A stretch of DNA of 48,285 nucleotides, taken from assembly GCA_021163045.1 (NCBI GenBank), contig JAGGXM010000065.1, positions 1 through 48,285 of the forward strand, given 5' to 3'. The notes under the pieces were generated by a model. That model ran no database searches. It was given only the letters and a program-made list of their open reading frames with translations, and had not been told where the DNA came from. Shown here piece after piece: positions 7,361-15,022 of this stretch. Position 1 is the stretch's first letter, and each line of letters opens with the position of its first letter. The stretch is from Thermoproteota archaeon. Lineage in GTDB: Archaea > Asgardarchaeota > Njordarchaeia > Njordarchaeales > Njordarchaeaceae. The translations under genes were made by a program, and so were the position numbers.

Positions 7361-8427
7361 CCTTTTAATGGATATCTTAAAATAGCAGCAATGCCACCTA
7401 TTCTTTCAAATTGCTTGCCAGCAGGGTGGAGATTACTAATTATCAAAATTTTACTTCTAGTATTTTTTGCTAATTTAATTAAATGCATTATTTTATTTCT
7501 TTGATCTATGTTATATGTACTTATCAGAGACATACTTACTAGCAGAGTATCAACAGCACCATATTCAATAGCTTTTTTTACATCTTCATAACCATAAACC
7601 GCCAGCTTGTCATCCCTACCGATGTGCATTAAAAATTCCTCTATTTTCATGGTTTCCAGTGTTACTCTGTGGTCCTGTACGGCTTTTTGAGGTGTTCCTC
7701 TTTTTAACATTTCATGGATCCCAGATACAGTACCACTTGTAACAGTATCGGTAATTATTCTCACATTCCTAAATTCTGGTTGCTTCTTTAAATATTCAGA
7801 GAATTGTTCTTTTATAAAGCCTGGACCAGCAATTATTATATAATTCGCCGAATATTTTGATTGAATCTCAATTAATACCTTATAAATATTCGAGAAAAAT
7901 CTCTTAATCAAAGAGCTTCTTTCATCCGATATTCCTTTCGTTGCTGTATTTTCCCGGATGGTAGCTACTATTTTGAGACCATAGTTACTGAGGATCCCGA
8001 TAGTAGCTTCCCCTTCTTCTATGGCTACTAAGAGTAGTACTCTAAATGACATTTTTTCTGCTTCTTTTAATGGTTCCAAATCTTCGTCCGTAAAGCCTTC
8101 AGGACGTTCAATAATCAAGGAATCTCCTAGATTAATATTTATTGTGTGGTACGAACCGAAAGAAACATATTTTTCAGGTCCTGATAAAATACGACCCCTA
8201 ATTCTAATTCTTTCAGCAAATTCTTGGAAAGAAACGTTTTGAACTTCTATTGTTAAAATCATTGGAACTCGTGCAGATTCTTTCTCAGTAAACTTAACTT
8301 TTCGGGATGTTTTAGCGGTCACCATGTCTCCTGGTTTTATAAATGAATAAAGGACATATAAATCATCTACTGAATGAACTCTAACAGTAATTTTATTATG
8401 TTTTGGGTCAAATTCTTCTATTAGCAA
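7357..8427 (-). CDS. pelA: Pelota/Dom34 ribosome rescue factor
   Basis: The 356-residue length and three-domain layout of archaeal Pelota are present: an Sm-like N-terminal domain (DDLYVLYSFIKPGDMVTAKTSRKVK), a central eRF1-like domain starting near residue 130 (VALLLVAI-style GEATIGIL), and a C-terminal domain (DDKLAVYGYEDVKKAIEYGAVDTLLVS). It rescues stalled ribosomes together with aEF1A, and ABCE1, also encoded in this window (11845-13650), then splits the subunits. The GGQ motif of eRF1 is absent, as expected. It is the first gene of an overlapping pair with hexulose-6-phosphate synthase. Confidence 0.93.
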   Translation of the reverse strand: MLIEEFDPKHNKITVRVHSVDDLYVLYSFIKPGDMVTAKTSRKVKFTEKESARVPMILTIEVQNVSFQEFAERIRIRGRILSGPEKYVSFGSYHTININLGDSLIIERPEGFTDEDLEPLKEAEKMSFRVLLLVAIEEGEATIGILSNYGLKIVATIRENTATKGISDERSSLIKRFFSNIYKVLIEIQSKYSANYIIIAGPGFIKEQFSEYLKKQPEFRNVRIITDTVTSGTVSGIHEMLKRGTPQKAVQDHRVTLETMKIEEFLMHIGRDDKLAVYGYEDVKKAIEYGAVDTLLVSMSLISTYNIDQRNKIMHLIKLAKNTRSKILIISNLHPAGKQFERIGGIAAILRYPLKG

Positions 8428-8539
8428 TAATATAACACTCCTAGACCAAATGGTTAATTTTATCTTTATCGGGAACTTAATATTTTAAATCTAAATCATA
8501 AGTCCCTATCTCTATAGGGTGATATAGCGCAATATCTAT

Positions 8540-8645
8540 GCGGGGGTTCCCGAGCGGCTAAAGGGGCCGGTCATATCTTAAGATATGGGCTAGACTCAAG
8601 ATCCGGTGGCGCAGGCCTACGAGGGTTCGAATCCCTCCCCCCGCA
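8540..8645 (+). tRNA. tRNA-Leu(CAA), intron at 30/31
   Basis: The acceptor GCGGGGG (8540-8546) pairs with CCCCCGC (8638-8644); the discriminator is A8645 and CCA is encoded at 8646-8648. The T-arm is GAGGG-TTCGAAT-CCCTC with the long variable arm of class II. After removal of 8571-8593 the anticodon arm is CCGGA-CTCAAGA-TCCGG, anticodon CAA at 8597-8599. The intron sits between positions 30 and 31. The leader contains a small GATAT/ATATC hairpin. Confidence 0.93.
8571..8593 (+). other. tRNA-Leu(CAA) intron (23 nt), bulge-helix-bulge
   Basis: The internal helix is CATATC (8572-8577) with GATATG (8582-8587) around TTAA. The 4-bp central helix is GGCC (8565-8568) with GGCT (8588-8591). The bulges GG^T and AG^A are each cut after the second base. 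Confidence 0.88.
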
Positions 8646-8787
8646 CCAGCGAGTAATATAGATAGATTCCTTTAACTAAAAATTAACTCAGCATAGACTT
8701 CTTTGAAATCATTTTTATTTCGAATTAGAATACTTTAGGAATATAGATGAGTATGTAATTCTTTATTCTCAATGGAGGGGCTCGATT

Positions 8788-9675
8788 TTGCCAAAAGAGG
8801 ACTATAAGTTAAAAGAAGTATTAGAGACTTTCCTTAGCGATCTCTTGAATGTTGGGGTAAGAGCAGCTATAATATCTGGCCCGGATGGTTTTCCAGTGTA
8901 TGGCATCGGAAAGTTTGATGATGTTGATGAGAAAGTTTCATCATTTGTATCAGGGATCCCACCAGTTATTAAACGTGAAGTCAATAAGGGTTTTTCTCTT
9001 GTTATCAGCGGCCTTACTGGTAAGCATATGTCAATAAATGATATTGTAATAACAGAGTTTGTATTATCGCATGGTGATCGTAAGTATATTGTTGCCTATG
9101 TAGAAGGCTACACGATAGTATCTCCTCTTGATGATTCTGTGGATCTTAGTCGAGTAAGGGACACAATAACCCAAGTATCTGCGAAAGTGATATCCTTCTT
9201 CAGAGAACTCCGAGAAAAAGCAGGATGGGAGGTTAAAATCGAGGAGAAACCATCAGAACCGACTATTACAAGAGAAGAAATAGCAATGATTCGAGGTGAG
9301 AGATTAAAAGAGGAGATAAAGGAGGAGTCGGTAGAGGTTATTGAGAGACTGAAGGATCCTAGGTATGTATATCAAAAAGTACGGGAACTTGTTTTAGAAA
9401 TTCGAGAATCATTACTTCAGAAGGGAGATTGGGCAAGTATCATTGATGATTTTAGAACACTTGCAAATATGTTAAACTCCTTTATAGAATTAAACGAAGA
9501 ATATGCGGATAGTCCAATTATAACTACGATAGTAAATTGGGTAAATAAGACAAAAGATAGAATTGAAGTCATATATAGTAAGAAAGGTAATTCGCAGATA
9601 GATGCTAATAAAAAAGAAACTCTTAAAAGAGGACTCATGCAGTTAATAACATATCTAAGAAGGGCTCTCTTTTAA
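8788..9675 (+). CDS. Roadblock/LC7-like N-domain protein with helical C-domain
   Basis: A TTG start follows GGAGGGG at a standard distance. Residues 8-125 look like a roadblock/LC7 (longin-related) domain: LLNVGVRAAIISGPDGFPVYGIG is the usual first strand pair, followed by an amphipathic helix and further strands. Residues 150-295 are charged and mainly helical. Roadblock proteins bind small Ras-like GTPases as MglB-type regulators, and Asgard genomes are rich in both. Two GTPases are encoded in this window (38860-39474 and 47516-48121), but neither is adjacent. It is followed after 18 bases by the KH protein, probably as an operon. The assignment rests on fold-like patterns only. Confidence 0.6.
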   Translation: MPKEDYKLKEVLETFLSDLLNVGVRAAIISGPDGFPVYGIGKFDDVDEKVSSFVSGIPPVIKREVNKGFSLVISGLTGKHMSINDIVITEFVLSHGDRKYIVAYVEGYTIVSPLDDSVDLSRVRDTITQVSAKVISFFRELREKAGWEVKIEEKPSEPTITREEIAMIRGERLKEEIKEESVEVIERLKDPRYVYQKVRELVLEIRESLLQKGDWASIIDDFRTLANMLNSFIELNEEYADSPIITTIVNWVNKTKDRIEVIYSKKGNSQIDANKKETLKRGLMQLITYLRRALF

Positions 9676-9693
9676 TTGCAAAGGTGTCTATAA

Positions 9694-10284
9694 TTGAAGG
9701 ACAATGAAGATGCTGAAGTTAGTATTCGTATAATAATACCACAAGAGAGAGTACCTGTCCTAATCGGTAAAGGTGGAAGTGTAAGAAAAGAGATTGAAGA
9801 AAAATTCAAAGTTAAGATATCTATAGATAGTACTACTGGTAATATTGTAGTAAAGGCGAATCAGGAGAATGCTGATGCTTTGCTTAAAGTGCAACAGGTT
9901 ATTACGGCTATAGGAAGAGGATTTTCTCCTGAGAATGCTTTCTTGCTTGCGAATGATGAGTATACTCTATCAATCATTAACTTATCGGAGTTTGGGAGGA
10001 CGGAAAATTCCCTGAGACGTATTCGGGGGAGAATTATTGGCAGGAAAGGGAAATCCAGATTACTTCTCGAGGAACTAACTAATACAAAGATAGTGGTATA
10101 CGGAAAAACGGTAGGTATAATTGGCCCTATGGATAAAGTCGGCCTAGCAGAAGAGGCCATCAGAAAGCTTGCAGAAGGCATGAAGCACTCAACAGTTTTT
10201 GATTGGTTATATGAACAGAAGAGACTTGAAAAGATGATGAGCTTAGATCGCGCATTAAGAAAACCTTATGAGGAGGGTCTCTAG
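9694..10284 (+). CDS. KH-domain protein, Dim2/Pno1-like
   Basis: Two KH domains are visible: residues about 8-75 with VLIGKGGSVRKEIEEKF (GxxG loop GKGG), and about 100-170 with IRGRIIGRKGKSRLLLEELT (loop GRKG). The C-terminal helix (FDWLYEQKRLEKMM) is typical of archaeal Pno1/Dim2 homologues of about 190 residues. In eukaryotes Dim2 works in small-subunit pre-rRNA maturation with Nob1 and Rio kinases; an equivalent archaeal role is inferred. The start is TTG 9694 behind AAAGGTG. It follows the roadblock-like gene closely. Confidence 0.85.
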   Translation: MKDNEDAEVSIRIIIPQERVPVLIGKGGSVRKEIEEKFKVKISIDSTTGNIVVKANQENADALLKVQQVITAIGRGFSPENAFLLANDEYTLSIINLSEFGRTENSLRRIRGRIIGRKGKSRLLLEELTNTKIVVYGKTVGIIGPMDKVGLAEEAIRKLAEGMKHSTVFDWLYEQKRLEKMMSLDRALRKPYEEGL

Positions 10285-10328
10285 AAGATTAAGAGTAAAT
10301 TTCAAAAGTCTTATAAAATCTTAAGAAT

Positions 10329-11186
10329 CTAGACCATAATACTCCATATATCAGGAGCATCATCAGGATAGAAGCTTTCAAGATCCTTTACTTCGGTAAC
10401 TATTTTTCCGGTAGCGTTATGTACGGATCCAGGAATTCTTAGCAGCCGTACACGGTCAATGGTCACTTTTTTATCAATTCTTGGTAGCTTATTCATTAAT
10501 TCGGACCAAATTTTCTCGATTTCGCTCTTAAACTGTTTTCTAAGCATAGTATCCGTTAACTTTGTTTTTGTATAAATTTTTAAAGCTCTTTTTTGGTAAG
10601 CTAAGGGAAGAACATTTTTTTCATGTTCTTCGGGCGATATATATGATACTATTGCCTCTCGTACTTCTTCATCAAAGGTTCTTGTTATATCATCGGCAAC
10701 CCATGCATGAAAACCTCTTCTGCCAGAAAAGAACCAATAAATTTTTTTGAATCCAAAATCATCCTTCAGCGTTTCATCTAAAAACATAGCAGCATTAGCA
10801 ACGAGTGGCCAGCATTTTGGGCACACATGATCTTTTCCTTTTCCACAAGTTCGTATATCATCATAGTCTGTAAGGTCAAGATCGAAAATAAGTTCTCTTC
10901 CAATCCATTTCAGCTTAGTTACTGACAGAGAAGGCCTAGGCGGTGGGTCATACATTGCACCGACGTAAGCTCCTTTTACTCCAGTTAGTGCCATGAATTT
11001 AACTAGCTCACTAGGTGTTTTAAAGGACATATTCCTTATAAAACGTTCATTTCCGTTGTCGATTAATAAGAAACCGAATTCTCTATTTTGAAACTTACTA
11101 ATGCCAATTACTTTGATCAGTGGTTCTAGAGAAAAGTAACTAGAGTAATATTTCTGCAATATTTCCTTTGTTAAAATACGCTTCAA
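10329..11186 (-). CDS. priS: DNA primase catalytic subunit PriS
   Basis: Hallmarks of the archaeo-eukaryotic primase small subunit are present: the catalytic FDLDLTDYDD (metal-binding Asp pair near residue 97), a zinc knuckle CGKGKDHVCPKCW, SGRRGFHAWVAD, and the C-terminal DRVRLLRIPGSVH block. At 285 residues it is at the short end for the family (usually 320-350). PriS with PriL makes RNA/DNA primers for replication. The zinc-ribbon gene 11229-11417 lies 42 bases upstream on the same strand. priL is not in the window. Confidence 0.93.
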   Translation of the reverse strand: MKRILTKEILQKYYSSYFSLEPLIKVIGISKFQNREFGFLLIDNGNERFIRNMSFKTPSELVKFMALTGVKGAYVGAMYDPPPRPSLSVTKLKWIGRELIFDLDLTDYDDIRTCGKGKDHVCPKCWPLVANAAMFLDETLKDDFGFKKIYWFFSGRRGFHAWVADDITRTFDEEVREAIVSYISPEEHEKNVLPLAYQKRALKIYTKTKLTDTMLRKQFKSEIEKIWSELMNKLPRIDKKVTIDRVRLLRIPGSVHNATGKIVTEVKDLESFYPDDAPDIWSIMV

Positions 11187-11228
11187 ATAAATCCCTTTTT
11201 GGATGTATTAAGTAGTAGAAGAAATAAC

Positions 11229-11417
11229 TTATACACCAATTATGATTTTCCTTGTTTTCTGTTTTAATTTTATTACTGTTGGCCAACCGCATCGGGGACA
11301 CATAACAAGGTCCATTTCGCTGAGTAGCTCTTCTGATAGCTCGAATACATGGCCGCATTTTAAGCACATATATTTAGACCGCGCCTTTTTTGGTATATTT
11401 CTGGTTTCTCGAACCAA
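11229..11417 (-). CDS. Zinc-ribbon protein, RpoP/RPB12-like
   Basis: This is a small protein of about 62 residues with one zinc ribbon, CLKCGHVF...CPRCGWPTVIK, followed by a basic strand-forming tail. This is the pattern of RNA polymerase subunit P (RPB12), though the family usually has Arg just before the second CxxC pair, and here it is Met. The start is probably TTG 11417, six bases behind GAGGTG; the frame is open to a GTG at 11426 that lies within that site. It is cotranscribed with priS. The other candidate is an uncharacterised zinc ribbon. Confidence 0.5.
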   Translation of the reverse strand: MVRETRNIPKKARSKYMCLKCGHVFELSEELLSEMDLVMCPRCGWPTVIKLKQKTRKIIIGV

Positions 11418-11426
11418 TTTATTCAC

Positions 11427-11720
11427 CTCACTTTATCAGTATCATGAATCAGAGATATATAGCTTTTATGGAAATCTCTAATAATGATTGACCTCTATGT
11501 TATCAACTATTTTAGAGAAAGGAGAAACTTAAGTTTCTCGAATGCTTAACGAGTAAAAAACTTTATTATCAACTAAAATATCATTAACAGATGATTGTAC
11601 TTCAAAATTTATTTTTAAATATTAAAGATCTAAACTTGCACTGCATAAGGGAAAAAAATAAAAAGCATTCTTAATTTAGCAAAATCCTAGGGTAATTTCA
11701 ACATGGATATAACCAAAGGC
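11427..11720. other. Intergenic region with one perfect palindrome
   Basis: The 294 bases between the RpoP-like gene and tRNA-Glu are AT-rich and hold no gene or convincing RNA. The only clear structure is the 18-bp palindrome at 11522-11539. Confidence 0.7.
11522..11539. repeat. Perfect 18-bp palindrome GAGAAACTTAAGTTTCTC
   Basis: The two 9-base arms are perfectly complementary with no spacer. It lies about 100 bases upstream of the RpoP-like/priS operon and 180 bases upstream of tRNA-Glu. An operator is more likely than a hairpin because there is no loop. Confidence 0.65.
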
Positions 11721-11818
11721 GCCCCGATGGTGTAGCCCGGTCAAGCATGCGAGCCTTTCAGCTCGCATAATACTGAGAAAGAGAGCTCGCGACGCGGGTT
11801 CAAATCCCGCTCGGGGCA
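11721..11818 (+). tRNA. tRNA-Glu(TTC), intron at 37/38
   Basis: The acceptor GCCCCGA (11721-11727) pairs with TCGGGGC (11811-11817), discriminator A11818, CCA encoded at 11819-11821. The T-arm is GCGGG-TTCAAAT-CCCGC. With 11761-11783 removed, the anticodon arm is CGAGC-CTTTCAA-GCTCG, anticodon TTC at 11757-11759. The intron is in the canonical 37/38 place. Confidence 0.93.
11761..11783 (+). other. tRNA-Glu intron (23 nt), bulge-helix-bulge
   Basis: The central helix is CTTT (11755-11758) with AAAG (11778-11781), an internal CTC/GAG helix follows, and the bulges CA^G and AG^A are both cut after their second base. The intron begins with GCTCG, a copy of the 3' anticodon-stem strand. Confidence 0.87.
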
Positions 11819-11844
11819 CCACTATATTTCTTTTCTCATAAAGA

Positions 11845-13650
11845 TTATGAGATATAATAGTATTCGCCCATTTCTTTTTGTTTCTTATCTAATACGCTTC
11901 CAGGTTTGTTAATTCTAGGTCTACCACTATGCTTATCTCGTCGGAATGTTACACCCAATTTTTCAAGGAATTTATTCATGCCAGTTCTCATATCGAAAGG
12001 ACCCTTCACATGCCCATAAACGCCCGGATTTCCATCAAAGACGAGCAATCTTTCTGAAATATAATCAATAATTAATAAATCGTGATCTACAACAAGTACT
12101 GATTTCTCGCCCACATCAGTTAATGAACGAATTGTTTTAGCTACCCAGAATCTATCTTCTGCTGAGATATAAGCGCTAGGTTCATCTAGTAAATAGATAT
12201 CTGCTTTCTTTGCTAGCGTACAAGCAATTGCAACCTTTTGTAATTGACCACCACTTAATTCATCAAGCGGAGTATCAATTATACGATTTATTCGAAGCGG
12301 TTTAGCAACATAAGTTATAAACCACTGATCCGAGAAAATATTTTTGCGTATGCTTCTTAATTTCTCACCTACTGTTAACCAACCCGAATCACGAATAAAT
12401 TCACCCAAATATTGCGGCTTGTATGAAATTGTTATCTCTTTCTCTAAGTTTATTTCATATCCTGGATCTGGTTTAAGGATTCCTGCTAGTAGTTTAATAA
12501 ATGTAGTCTTACCAATTCCATTAGGTCCTAAGATTCCTATTATCTCACGTTTTCTAATGGTACCCTCAGTAACTCTAAGTTTGAAATTACCGAGAGTTTT
12601 TATCATGTCCGGATAATTTAGCAAAATCTCTTTTGTAACATCGGCAGAGGAAGGTGCCATCACGTTGAATCTGATACTAGATTCCCTAAATCTTACATTC
12701 TCATCTGGGAGATATCCATCCAAGAATATGTTAATGCCTTCTCTTACGCTTCTTGGTTTGGATACAATACCATATGCTTCGGGTTCTCCATAATAAATGG
12801 TAATCTTATCGCTAATATAATCCAAAATTGCTAAGTCATGTTCAGCTACAAGTACATATTTTTTATTTTTTTCTGCTAATCTTCTTATTATACGAGCTAT
12901 GCGCATTCTCTCAGAAACATCAAGATAAGAGCTAGGTTCGTCGAATAAATAGACATCGGCGTCCTTGATAATTGTAACGCCAATAGCAAGCTTTTGTAAT
13001 TCCCCTCCACTTAAGTTTTTTATTTCTCTATCTGCAACTTTAGTTAATCCTAGTTCGTAAATTATCTTATCTGCTAATCCTACTTCGTCTCTCTCCTTCA
13101 GAATCGAAAGAACAGTACCTTTGATAACTTTCGGTATTAGATCAATATACTGCGGTTTATATACAACTTTGAGTTTTTTATCTGCAAGCTTTTTTAGATA
13201 TTCTTGCAGTAATGTACCCCTAAACCGTATAACAATTTCATCCCAGTCTGGGGGGTTATTGTACATTCCAAGGTTTGGTTTTAGTAGACCCGAGAGAATT
13301 TTAAGACTCGTTGTTTTTCCTGTCGCGTTTTGTCCTAGGAGTCCAACTACTTGAGCCTCCATTGGAAATGGTAATCTATACAGAGAAAAAGCGTTCGGTC
13401 CATATCGATGTACTAAATCAGCTTCAATAGGCCGTGGTAGATTTACAATTATTATAGCATGGAAAGGACAATGTTTTACACAAAGGCCACAACCAATACA
13501 TGTTGTTTCATCAATAATAGGAAACCCCTCTTCATCCTTTGAAAAAACCTTAATACCAGCTCTTTGAGGTGGACAAACTCTAATGCATGCGTAATTACTT
13601 TTTTCAGGCTTGCACTTATCTCTATTGATAATAGCAATTCTCTTAGCCAT
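11845..13650 (-). CDS. ABCE1/Rli1 ribosome recycling ATPase
   Basis: All parts of ABCE1 are present in about 601 residues: two N-terminal 4Fe-4S clusters (CKPEKSNYACIRVCPP and CIGCGLCVKHCPFHA), two ABC ATPase domains with Walker A GQNATGKTT and GPNGIGKTT, signature motifs LSGGELQK and LSGGQLQK, Walker B ADVYLFDEPSSYLD and ADIYLLDEPSAYIS, and the hinge. It splits ribosomes after termination or Pelota-mediated rescue. The start is ATG 13650 behind GGTGAT, rather than the TTG 12 bases earlier. The JAMM-protein gene ends five bases upstream, so they are in one operon. Confidence 0.96.
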   Translation of the reverse strand: MAKRIAIINRDKCKPEKSNYACIRVCPPQRAGIKVFSKDEEGFPIIDETTCIGCGLCVKHCPFHAIIIVNLPRPIEADLVHRYGPNAFSLYRLPFPMEAQVVGLLGQNATGKTTSLKILSGLLKPNLGMYNNPPDWDEIVIRFRGTLLQEYLKKLADKKLKVVYKPQYIDLIPKVIKGTVLSILKERDEVGLADKIIYELGLTKVADREIKNLSGGELQKLAIGVTIIKDADVYLFDEPSSYLDVSERMRIARIIRRLAEKNKKYVLVAEHDLAILDYISDKITIYYGEPEAYGIVSKPRSVREGINIFLDGYLPDENVRFRESSIRFNVMAPSSADVTKEILLNYPDMIKTLGNFKLRVTEGTIRKREIIGILGPNGIGKTTFIKLLAGILKPDPGYEINLEKEITISYKPQYLGEFIRDSGWLTVGEKLRSIRKNIFSDQWFITYVAKPLRINRIIDTPLDELSGGQLQKVAIACTLAKKADIYLLDEPSAYISAEDRFWVAKTIRSLTDVGEKSVLVVDHDLLIIDYISERLLVFDGNPGVYGHVKGPFDMRTGMNKFLEKLGVTFRRDKHSGRPRINKPGSVLDKKQKEMGEYYYIS

Positions 13651-13655
13651 AAAAA

Positions 13656-14093
13656 TCACCAACGTATCTCTACGGGAATCTTATAGATATTTCCTCTCTT
13701 GGAACTAACATAAGCTGCGATTTTATTTTTAATATCTTGCTGAAGGGGATCTAAGATAATCATTACGGCATTAGGCGATATATCCCATATAATCTTCATT
13801 GTTTTTAGATCAATTGAAGATGGCGTAACACCAAAATCTGGATGGGTGTGGTAAATTCCTACAAGTTTCGTACCTAAAATCTCACTTTTAATGTATGATC
13901 TTAGAATATCAGTTGGTTCTAATTCAACAAAAGCGTGTTCTCCTATTTTAAGATATTCAGCATAATAAATTTTTATGTACTCATGCGTTGGTTCCCCGAA
14001 GAGTACCCCCGCAGATTCTTTTTGAGGTCTACTGAGCTCTGTTCCGTATCGTATCATAGTTCTATAGGCTCTACGGTAAAGAATTATTCTCAT
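13656..14093 (-). CDS. JAMM/MPN+ metalloprotease (Rpn11-like deubiquitinase candidate)
   Basis: The 145-residue single-domain protein has a complete JAMM zinc site: Glu26 (KESAGVLFGE), His82 and His84 in HTHP, then Ser92 and Asp95 in PSSID (HxHP-x6-SxxD). Such enzymes remove ubiquitin or ubiquitin-like proteins, or cleave SAMP conjugates in archaea. An E2-like gene lies at 20790-21269, so a ubiquitin-like pathway is plausible; E1 and the modifier are not in the window. The start is taken as ATG 14093 behind GAGGT; upstream codons extend the frame by 20 residues but overlap the acetyltransferase gene. It is in an operon with ABCE1 and the GNAT gene. Confidence 0.85.
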   Translation of the reverse strand: MRIILYRRAYRTMIRYGTELSRPQKESAGVLFGEPTHEYIKIYYAEYLKIGEHAFVELEPTDILRSYIKSEILGTKLVGIYHTHPDFGVTPSSIDLKTMKIIWDISPNAVMIILDPLQQDIKNKIAAYVSSKRGNIYKIPVEIRW

Positions 14094-14118
14094 AAGCGAA
14101 AACCTCAGAATAAATGGT

Positions 14119-14691
14119 TTATTTAATCTTATGATTATTTTGTAAAAATTCAAAAATATTAGTTACTTTATCGATCAGATCACTTTTTTTGGCAGCCATG
14201 ATATACGCGTTTTCACCATCGGCATAATAATTAGGTATTTCGCCCACGATTTTCATTTTAAAGCCTTTATATAAGGTTATAGCAGGCATATTGCTTACAC
14301 GGACTTCTAGGAAGACTTCCTTAATGCCATCATCAATCATTTTTTTAGTTGATATTGCAAATAGAGCACTTGCAATTCCTCTTCTTCGGTATTTTGCGAG
14401 TACGCCTAAGGAGAAGATATGGCCCTTCTTGATATAGTGCTCATCTTCACATAATAATGGGCGTCCTTTATCTATTTTATTCATGATATAGCCAATAACA
14501 TCATCAATTGTATCATCAATTGCAACCCAAAAGTAATCCTTAAACAATCTCCATATGGATAAGAATGTGTATCTAGAGTAATTTTCAGGAAGAGTTTCTC
14601 TATTTACGTATATTACGGATGGAATTTCCCTGAAATCGCACCTTTTGAAGAAAATATTTTCTAAACGAAAGTTCAAATTATATTTATCCAT
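14119..14691 (-). CDS. GNAT N-acetyltransferase, Ard1/RimI-like
   Basis: The GNAT core is clear: a strand ending in HIFSLGVLAKYRRRGIASALF with the acetyl-CoA pyrophosphate loop (R-R-x-G-x-A), then EVFLEVRVSNMPAITLYKGFKMK, the usual motif B with Asn and Tyr. This is the pattern of N-terminal alpha-acetyltransferases of the archaeal Ard1/NatA type, with a somewhat longer C-terminus (190 residues). It is the first gene of the apparent GNAT-JAMM-ABCE1 operon. Confidence 0.85.
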   Translation of the reverse strand: MDKYNLNFRLENIFFKRCDFREIPSVIYVNRETLPENYSRYTFLSIWRLFKDYFWVAIDDTIDDVIGYIMNKIDKGRPLLCEDEHYIKKGHIFSLGVLAKYRRRGIASALFAISTKKMIDDGIKEVFLEVRVSNMPAITLYKGFKMKIVGEIPNYYADGENAYIMAAKKSDLIDKVTNIFEFLQNNHKIK

Positions 14692-14737
14692 TAAATCTCA
14701 CCACGGATTGATCTTTAGTGTATAGTCTGGTGTTACT

Positions 14738-15022
14738 ATGCCATTCACATTATATCAAATATTCAGAACACCTACACAGGTTAAAATTATTGAGGAATTA
14801 TTAAAACGTCCAGATGAATACTTTACATTAAGCCGTATGTCAAAGATAGTTCAGGCATCGCCAAGTGCGGTTTCTACAAAACTTATGGAATTAAAGAAAT
14901 TGAACATTATTCATTTCATGAAATCAAGCGAGAAAGCTAAAATTTTTAGGCTTAATAAGGAAAACAGAGTCGTGAGGTTGCTTCTTGAATTTTATAAGGA
15001 ACTTAATAAGATTAACTCATAA
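14738..15022 (+). CDS. Small winged-helix transcriptional regulator
   Basis: This is a 94-residue ArsR/MarR-like winged helix: TPTQVKIIEELLKRPDEYFTLSRMSKIVQASPSAVSTKLMELKKLNIIHF is helix-turn-helix followed by the wing (KSSEKAKIFRLNKENRVV) and a C-terminal helix likely for dimerisation. It is divergent from the GNAT operon and could regulate it. It overlaps the convergent pyrH gene by 11 bases. No ligand-binding cysteines are seen. Confidence 0.75.
   Translation: MPFTLYQIFRTPTQVKIIEELLKRPDEYFTLSRMSKIVQASPSAVSTKLMELKKLNIIHFMKSSEKAKIFRLNKENRVVRLLLEFYKELNKINS

Noticed and set aside
11140-11367. 75-codon minus-strand frame between priS and the RpoP-like gene
   Set aside because: It overlaps both genes in another frame and has no zinc motif or start signal of its own.
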